A program made the position numbers and the translations under genes. Shown piece after piece: positions 59,535-64,000 of a stretch of 64,000 bases of DNA. This DNA comes from Fibrobacter sp. UWH6. GTDB lineage: Bacteria; Fibrobacterota; Fibrobacteria; Fibrobacterales; Fibrobacteraceae. Position 1 is the stretch's first letter. The number at the start of each line of letters is the position of its first letter. Below the pieces are notes generated by a model, which ran no database searches, was not told where the DNA came from, and worked only from the letters and a program-made list of their open reading frames with translations. Location of the stretch: positions 1-64,000 of the forward strand of contig NZ_FRAX01000016.1 in assembly GCF_900142465.1 (NCBI RefSeq), read 5' to 3'.

Positions 59535-60503
59535 ATGGATTTAAGACAACTTACCACCATCGCCGCCATCTCGATTTTCACGGCATCTGGAGCCTTCGCC
59601 ACAAAGGTGGCCTGCGTCGGCAACAGCATCACATTCGGATACGGCTTAAACTGGGACGAAAAAACATATCCGCAAAACCTGCAGATTATGCTAGGCGATG
59701 ACTTCGAAGTGGGAAACTTCGGGCATTCCGGTATGATGTTCCATAAAAAATCTAACGAATCCTACTGGACGTCCCCCAAATTCAAGGAAGCCTACGAATT
59801 CCAGCCCGACATCGTGGTCATTGAACTGGGAACCAACGACAGCAAGTATTTCCACGACGGTGCAGGAAGTTCCACGGGGTACAACTACTACGCCTACGAT
59901 TCCAAGGGCTATTCCCGGGCAGACCTCCTGGACGAAATGAAGAAGGACTACGAGGCCCTTATCGACACCTTCGCCCACCAGCCCCAGGCCCCCACCATTT
60001 ACGCCACCCTGCAGCCCTACGCCAACAACTGGGACTGGTTCATTACAGACACCGTTATCGTGAACGTCATCAACCCCCTGATCAAGGAAGTGGCCACCAA
60101 CAAGGGCGTACAACTCATCGACCTCCACGAATCCTTCAATAAGCCGGAATGGCTGCTGGATGACAACGTCCACCCCAATGCCAATGGGGCATACGAACTG
60201 GCAGCCATTATTGCGAAATCAATCAGACCGGCCAGCGGCAACGAAACACCCGCCAACAGTTCCAATTCGGCAGACATTTCCAGCAGTTCCTCTGCAAATA
60301 ACGTATCGGACAACGAAGAAACAGGAATTTTGCACGAGACCACGGCCTTAAAAACCTACACCGGAGACGTCTCTATTTTTGATTTGAATGGGAATTACAT
60401 CAAAAAGGTATACGCAAACGGTTCTTTAGACATAAAGATTGGCCATAAAGGAACGTTTATTGTGAAAGCGGGACGGAATACGCAGAAAATTATCCTAAAA
60501 TAA
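59535..60503 (+). CDS. Secreted GDSL/SGNH esterase with sorting tail
   Basis: A 322-residue protein with a signal peptide (IAAISIFTASGAFA) and an SGNH-hydrolase domain: block I VGNSITFGYG (Ser nucleophile), block II NFGHSGMMF (Gly), block III IELGTNDSKY (Asn) and block V LDDNVHPNANG (Asp-His). A Ser/Asn-rich linker (about 235-262) leads to the C-terminal tail VSIFDLNGNYIKKVYANG...GTFIVKAGRNTQKIILK. Probably a carbohydrate esterase acting on plant polysaccharide. It is divergent from the CE1-type esterase, so the two may be co-regulated. Start 59535 has GAGG upstream; an ATG at 59523 is also in frame. Confidence 0.85.
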   Translation: MDLRQLTTIAAISIFTASGAFATKVACVGNSITFGYGLNWDEKTYPQNLQIMLGDDFEVGNFGHSGMMFHKKSNESYWTSPKFKEAYEFQPDIVVIELGTNDSKYFHDGAGSSTGYNYYAYDSKGYSRADLLDEMKKDYEALIDTFAHQPQAPTIYATLQPYANNWDWFITDTVIVNVINPLIKEVATNKGVQLIDLHESFNKPEWLLDDNVHPNANGAYELAAIIAKSIRPASGNETPANSSNSADISSSSSANNVSDNEETGILHETTALKTYTGDVSIFDLNGNYIKKVYANGSLDIKIGHKGTFIVKAGRNTQKIILK

Positions 60504-60548
60504 TTGCTATTATTACATCCGAAAATTTTTATCTAACCGAGGCATAAA

Positions 60549-61835
60549 ATGCTTGACATTAAGAAGATCCGCGAAAATCCGGAATATTATATTGCTGAAA
60601 CCGAAAAGAAGTATACTACCGTGAGCCTGCGCGATGTTCTCGCCATCGACGAAGAACGCCGCCCCCTCCTCACCGAAGTGGAACGCCTCAAGAGCGAACG
60701 TAACGCTCAGTCCAAGCTCATTGGTGAACTGAAGAAGAAGGGCGAAAATGCCGACGCCGCCCAGGCCGCTACCCGCGAACTGGGCAACAAGATCGACGAA
60801 ATGGACAAGAAGCTGAAGGATCTGGAATACAAGCAGACCGAAATGCTCATGCACGTCCCCAACATCGCTCCCCGCTCCATCGAAGGTAAGGACTCCAGCG
60901 ACAATAAGGTCGAAAAGGACGGTCCGATTCCTTTCGACTACTACACCAAGAACGATGACTTCGCCCGCGTCGACCACAAGACCCTCGGCGAACGTCTTGG
61001 CATTTTCGACTTTGAACGTGGCGCAAAGATTTCCGGTTCCGGCTTCCCGGTCTACCGCGGTCTCGGTTCCCGCCTGGAACGCGCCCTCATCCAGTTCTTC
61101 CTGGACGAACACCAGAAGGCTGGCTTCGAAGAATTCACTCCTCCGTACCTGGTAACCCGTAACACCATGCGTGGTACCGGTCAGCTCCCCAAGTTCGAAG
61201 AAGACATGTACCGCTGCGACAAGGATGACGACCTGTTCCTCATTCCGACCGCAGAAGTTCCTCTGACCAACCTGTACTCTGGCGAAGTGATTCCCGAATC
61301 CGAACTGCCCAAGCGCATTTGCGCCTACTCCGCTTGCTTCCGTCGTGAAGCAGGTTCCTACGGTAAGGACACCCGCGGCCTTCTCCGTCTCCACCAGTTC
61401 AACAAGGTTGAAATGGTTTACTTCGCTCATCCGGAACACTCCTACGAAGATCACGAAGAACTGACCCGCTTTGGCGAAATGCTTTTGGAAAAGCTGGGCC
61501 TCCCCTACCACCGTCTGGCACTCTGCAAGGGCGACCTCGGCTTTGGTGCAGCAAAGTGCTACGACCTGGAAGTCTATGCTCCGGTGGAAAAGAAGTGGCT
61601 CGAAGTTTCTTCCTGCTCCAACTTCGAAGACTACCAGGCACGTCGCGCAGGCATCAAGACCAAGATCAACGGCAAGAACACCTTCATCCACACCTTGAAC
61701 GGTTCTGGCCTTGCTACTCCTCGCGTGATGGTTGGCATCTGCGACAACTACCAGCAGAAGGACGGCTCCCTGTTGATTCCTGAAGTGCTGCGTCCCTACA
61801 TGGGCGGCATGGAAAAGATTGAGCCTAAGAAGTAA
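60549..61835 (+). CDS. serS: Seryl-tRNA synthetase
   Basis: A 428-residue class II synthetase. The N-terminal long coiled-coil arm (about 30-105) contacts the tRNA-Ser variable arm. Class II motif 2 is FRREAGSYGKDTRGLLRLHQF and motif 3 is NGSGLATPRVMVGICDNYQ; TAEVPLTNLY lies between. It charges tRNA-Ser and tRNA-Sec in the cytosol. GAGG lies before the ATG. Confidence 0.97.
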   Translation: MLDIKKIRENPEYYIAETEKKYTTVSLRDVLAIDEERRPLLTEVERLKSERNAQSKLIGELKKKGENADAAQAATRELGNKIDEMDKKLKDLEYKQTEMLMHVPNIAPRSIEGKDSSDNKVEKDGPIPFDYYTKNDDFARVDHKTLGERLGIFDFERGAKISGSGFPVYRGLGSRLERALIQFFLDEHQKAGFEEFTPPYLVTRNTMRGTGQLPKFEEDMYRCDKDDDLFLIPTAEVPLTNLYSGEVIPESELPKRICAYSACFRREAGSYGKDTRGLLRLHQFNKVEMVYFAHPEHSYEDHEELTRFGEMLLEKLGLPYHRLALCKGDLGFGAAKCYDLEVYAPVEKKWLEVSSCSNFEDYQARRAGIKTKINGKNTFIHTLNGSGLATPRVMVGICDNYQQKDGSLLIPEVLRPYMGGMEKIEPKK

Positions 61836-61855
61836 TCACTTCGTTAGACCAATTT

Positions 61856-61896
61856 ACAAAGGCGAAATTCCCTAGGGAGTTCCGCTTTTGTTTTGT
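61856..61896 (+). terminator. Probable intrinsic terminator after serS
   Basis: AAAGGCGAAATTCCC with GGGAGTTCCGCTTTT forms an imperfect stem of about 13 pairs around TA, followed by TTTTG. The remaining 140 bases to the next gene are AT-rich with no gene. Confidence 0.65.
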
Positions 61897-62032
61897 AAAA
61901 AAAACACAAATAAAATCGTTTTTTGTTGATAAATGCTACAAAAAAGCCCGTAATGTTTTTTTTCTTCTCCGTAACCTCGAAAAAAAGCAAATTATATGCT
62001 AAATTGTAGCTCAAACTAATTAAGGAGTATAT

Positions 62033-63307
62033 ATGAATTTCAAACTCGTTTCCGTTGCTGCAGCTCTTGCAGTTTCCGCAGCCGTCGCTCAGGACTATGA
62101 CGACGAATATGAAGAAGCAGCCCCCGCCGCTGCCGAAGAACAGGCTGAAGCCGCTCCGGCACCTGCTCCGGCACCCGCAGCTCCCGCTGTAGAAGATTCC
62201 TGGGACAAGACTGCAGAAGCAGCTCCCGCACAGGCAGCCGCAGCTCCTGCAACCGGTTTCAACGTTCTGCATGCCAATGCCTATAACGCTGTAGGCAACG
62301 AAGCTGCTGCAGCTACCATCAATGGCGATATGTCTATGCCTCACAAGATGGCAGGCCGTACCCTCTTGTACGTTCAGCCGTCTGCAAGAGAAGGCGTTGT
62401 CTCTCTCGCTAGCGGTGGCATGACCTACTTGATGCAGTACACCAACAACGGCGGCCCCGCAATGCTCACCGCCGGTATCGCAACTGGTGGCCTCGGTGTT
62501 ACCGTTGATTTGGCTCTGAGCAAGACCTTCACCTCCCACGAAGTTTCCACTCAGGCAGGCACCGCTGAATCTGACGCCTCTACCACCGGCGCAGGCGACA
62601 ACATCGGCGTGAACTTCTCTATGAACCTGGGCGCATTGGAATTCGGCGCACACGCATTCTGGGAAACCTTCCAGGATGAAACCGACACCGAAAACGATCA
62701 GACTGAAGTCGACCGCGACTATTGGGATATCGGAATTTCTGCCGTCGTTTCTAACGCACCTTCCGCCAAGAGCCTCGCCTGGTCTGCAGGTCTTTCTCTC
62801 ATCCGCCATGCAAGCACCGAAGAAACCTCTACCGGAAACCAGTCTACCGAAGTCACCAACCCGGAATCCAGATTCACAATCACCCCCAACTTCAACCTTG
62901 CATTCCCCGTTGCAAGCGTAGCTAACGCTCAGCTGTTCCTCGGTACCAACACCTACCTCCCCATCGTGATGTACGATGAAATCAAGGATGATGACTCCAA
63001 GAACAACCGTTCTGAATTCGGTCTCTACACTACCCCCAACATGCTGGCAGAAATCACCCTGAACGACAACTGGATGTTCTTCGGTGGCGCAAGCTTCACT
63101 TGGGTCATCTTCGACCGTCTCGGCGAAGAAAACAAGGCTAACCTCCATACCGAAGACGATTCCACCATTCGTCTTGCAACTTCCACTGCATACGCAAACG
63201 CTGGTGCTCGTTTCTCCTTCAAGAACTTCGTCCTCGAAGCTTCTGTTAGCCAGACCAGTTCCCTGGATAACTTCGCAGGAAACCTGGGTGCCTTCATCCA
63301 CTTCTAA
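62033..63307 (+). CDS. Outer-membrane beta-barrel protein with Ala/Pro/Glu-rich N-terminus
   Basis: A 424-residue protein with a signal peptide (KLVSVAAALAVSAAVA), a low-complexity acidic and Ala/Pro segment (about 20-75, peptidoglycan- or periplasm-spanning in character), then about 340 residues of alternating strands ending LGAFIHF with terminal Phe, as in outer-membrane barrels. Codon choice here is rich in favoured codons and the gene has a strong ribosome site (AAGGAG), suggesting high expression. I do not recognise a specific family; it resembles Fibrobacter major outer-membrane proteins. The lipoprotein gene 13 bases downstream is probably co-transcribed. Confidence 0.7.
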   Translation: MNFKLVSVAAALAVSAAVAQDYDDEYEEAAPAAAEEQAEAAPAPAPAPAAPAVEDSWDKTAEAAPAQAAAAPATGFNVLHANAYNAVGNEAAAATINGDMSMPHKMAGRTLLYVQPSAREGVVSLASGGMTYLMQYTNNGGPAMLTAGIATGGLGVTVDLALSKTFTSHEVSTQAGTAESDASTTGAGDNIGVNFSMNLGALEFGAHAFWETFQDETDTENDQTEVDRDYWDIGISAVVSNAPSAKSLAWSAGLSLIRHASTEETSTGNQSTEVTNPESRFTITPNFNLAFPVASVANAQLFLGTNTYLPIVMYDEIKDDDSKNNRSEFGLYTTPNMLAEITLNDNWMFFGGASFTWVIFDRLGEENKANLHTEDDSTIRLATSTAYANAGARFSFKNFVLEASVSQTSSLDNFAGNLGAFIHF

Positions 63308-63319
63308 TTTGAGGTTGTC

Positions 63320-63754
63320 ATGAAAGTTCTCGTAACAATCGCTGTCGCCACCGCCATGGCCGCCTTCGTTGGCTGCTCCGGTGATGGTGATGTGTCCAAG
63401 GCCTCCGGCAACTTCCAGGAAACCATTCCTAGCAGTCCTACCGAAGACGTCCCTGCAGCAGGTGACGAAGATTTTGACGGCGGAAGCAACGCAAATTTCG
63501 TCAACTGCAGTGCAAACGGTGAAGACTTCTCCATTTGCGTCGAAGCCTCTGAAGAAATCTACAACCAGTACGGTGCCTTCTGCGAAGCATTCGAAGGAAG
63601 CAAGGGTTCTGGTAAGTGCACCAACAAGGGCAGCAAGTCCTGCCAAATCAAAGGTGCCACTGTATACGTAGGTGGTGAAGCAGCCGAATCCTCCTGCGCA
63701 GAACTCGAATTGATTGTAAACGCAGTAATTTCCGGCCTATACGATTGGGAATAA
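63320..63754 (+). CDS. Small Cys-rich lipoprotein
   Basis: A 144-residue lipoprotein (signal with lipobox VGC, Cys 19). The mature part is acidic at first and then has six further Cys (FVNCSANGEDFSICVE, GAFCEAFEGSK, GKCTNKGSKSCQIKG, SSCAELE), which can form three disulfides, consistent with an extracytoplasmic site. Function unknown. It follows the outer-membrane protein gene by 13 bases and ends before a terminator, so the pair likely forms one unit. Confidence 0.72.
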   Translation: MKVLVTIAVATAMAAFVGCSGDGDVSKASGNFQETIPSSPTEDVPAAGDEDFDGGSNANFVNCSANGEDFSICVEASEEIYNQYGAFCEAFEGSKGSGKCTNKGSKSCQIKGATVYVGGEAAESSCAELELIVNAVISGLYDWE

Positions 63755-63789
63755 GTATTTTACTTTAAATCGAATCGTTTAAACGTCAA

Positions 63790-63824
63790 AAATGGGACTG
63801 GTGAAAACCGGTTCCATTTTTTTT
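63790..63824 (+). terminator. Intrinsic terminator
   Basis: AAATGGGACTGG pairs with CCGGTTCCATT (one G-T and one mismatch) around TGAAAA, followed by T8. Confidence 0.85.
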
Positions 63825-63850
63825 GTGCAATCTTTTCTAAAATTAGGCCC

Positions 63851-64000
63851 ATGGTTTTAAATGTTATCTGGCTTGTATTCTTTTTTGGTGCATTCGTCGC
63901 CTGTATCGTTCAATGGTTGGCCTTCGGCGACACCGGAATTTTCAACAAAGCCATTTTGGGCGCATTCGACATGTCCAAGACAGCCTTCGAAATAGCCATC
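63851..64000 (+). CDS. SpmA-like nucleoside-recognition (Gate) membrane protein, 5' part
   Basis: An open frame from ATG 63851 runs off the right edge (50 codons). It encodes a hydrophobic segment VLNVIWLVFFFGAFVACIVQW followed by FNKAILGAFDMSKTAFEIAI. The N-W-x(n)-K-A-x3-A-x2-SAKTA-E-type layout is that of SpmA-like spore-maturation/nucleoside-recognition domain proteins, which also occur in non-sporulating bacteria. It is preceded by a weak -7-like TAAAATTA 5 bases upstream. Confidence 0.6.
   Translation, partial: MVLNVIWLVFFFGAFVACIVQWLAFGDTGIFNKAILGAFDMSKTAFEIAI

Noticed and set aside
60513-61691. 392-codon open frame on the minus strand
   Set aside because: Antisense to serS, which is unmistakable.
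61844-63646. 600-codon open frame on the minus strand
   Set aside because: Opposite the outer-membrane protein and lipoprotein genes, which have signal peptides and ribosome sites. The antisense product is Cys/Gly-rich low complexity without a start context.

Overview
The window is typical of Fibrobacter, a cellulolytic gut bacterium of the FCB superphylum. Three genes carry the FISUMP domain (Fibrobacter succinogenes major paralogous domain). Many lipoproteins have poly-serine linkers after the lipobox, secreted hydrolases end in short sorting-tail-like C-termini, and at least eleven promoters match the Bacteroidetes-type -7 element TAnnTTTG, several of them so close to the start codon that the mRNA must be nearly leaderless.

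Layout. 0-5.5 kb: 3' end of an IS30-type transposase, an M15-like peptidase, a small lipoprotein, a PDZ-thioredoxin protein with a dihydroorotate-dehydrogenase-like flavoprotein, an M20 dipeptidase and a CobB-type sirtuin. 5.5-10.3 kb: a hybrid histidine kinase in one operon with half of a Yej-type peptide ABC transporter. 10.3-16.3 kb: hflX, pgpA, a diguanylate cyclase and a UvrD/PcrA helicase. 16.5-22.1 kb: surface lipoproteins (three FISUMP, one CotH-kinase-like) plus a LEPR-XLL remnant. 22.1-31 kb: housekeeping (DUF2279 protein, fabF, orn, a penicillin-binding transpeptidase, lgt, pmbA), an AlgX-like SGNH protein, an orphan HigA-like regulator and tRNA-Arg(CCT). 31-36 kb: a subtilase-like secreted protein, MscS, and two lipoproteins, one a metzincin-type metalloprotease.

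36-49 kb is the accessory island and the most interesting part. It contains (i) a three-gene dynamin-like GTPase operon resembling LeoABC, in which the G domain of one GTPase is split between two membrane proteins; (ii) a helical protein of unknown function and a GLUG-repeat surface protein whose sorting tail is cut off by a frameshift; and (iii) a compact five-gene operon encoding a ubiquitin-like conjugation pathway (E1, E2-like, JAB isopeptidase fused to an RWD/E2-like domain, and two small proteins of unknown family), with a divergently transcribed WYL-domain regulator. No canonical ubiquitin-like modifier is recognisable; the 78-residue protein encoded directly before the E1 is the best candidate. 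The layout resembles bacterial antiviral conjugation systems (CBASS Cap2/Cap3, Bil, Bub), but this gene set with a neighbouring split dynamin pair is not one I can match to a described system.

49-64 kb returns to core functions: a FadL-type porin, metG, two tandem diguanylate cyclases followed by an HD-GYP phosphodiesterase, a NUDIX hydrolase, an LptE-like lipoprotein followed by a tandem array of its own 3' end, a CE1-type esterase, a GDSL esterase, serS, an abundant-type outer-membrane protein with a partner lipoprotein, and the start of an SpmA-like gene. Dispersed repeats (GAGTTAT heptamers and GGCGCCTTCGGCGC palindromes) fill several intergenic gaps.
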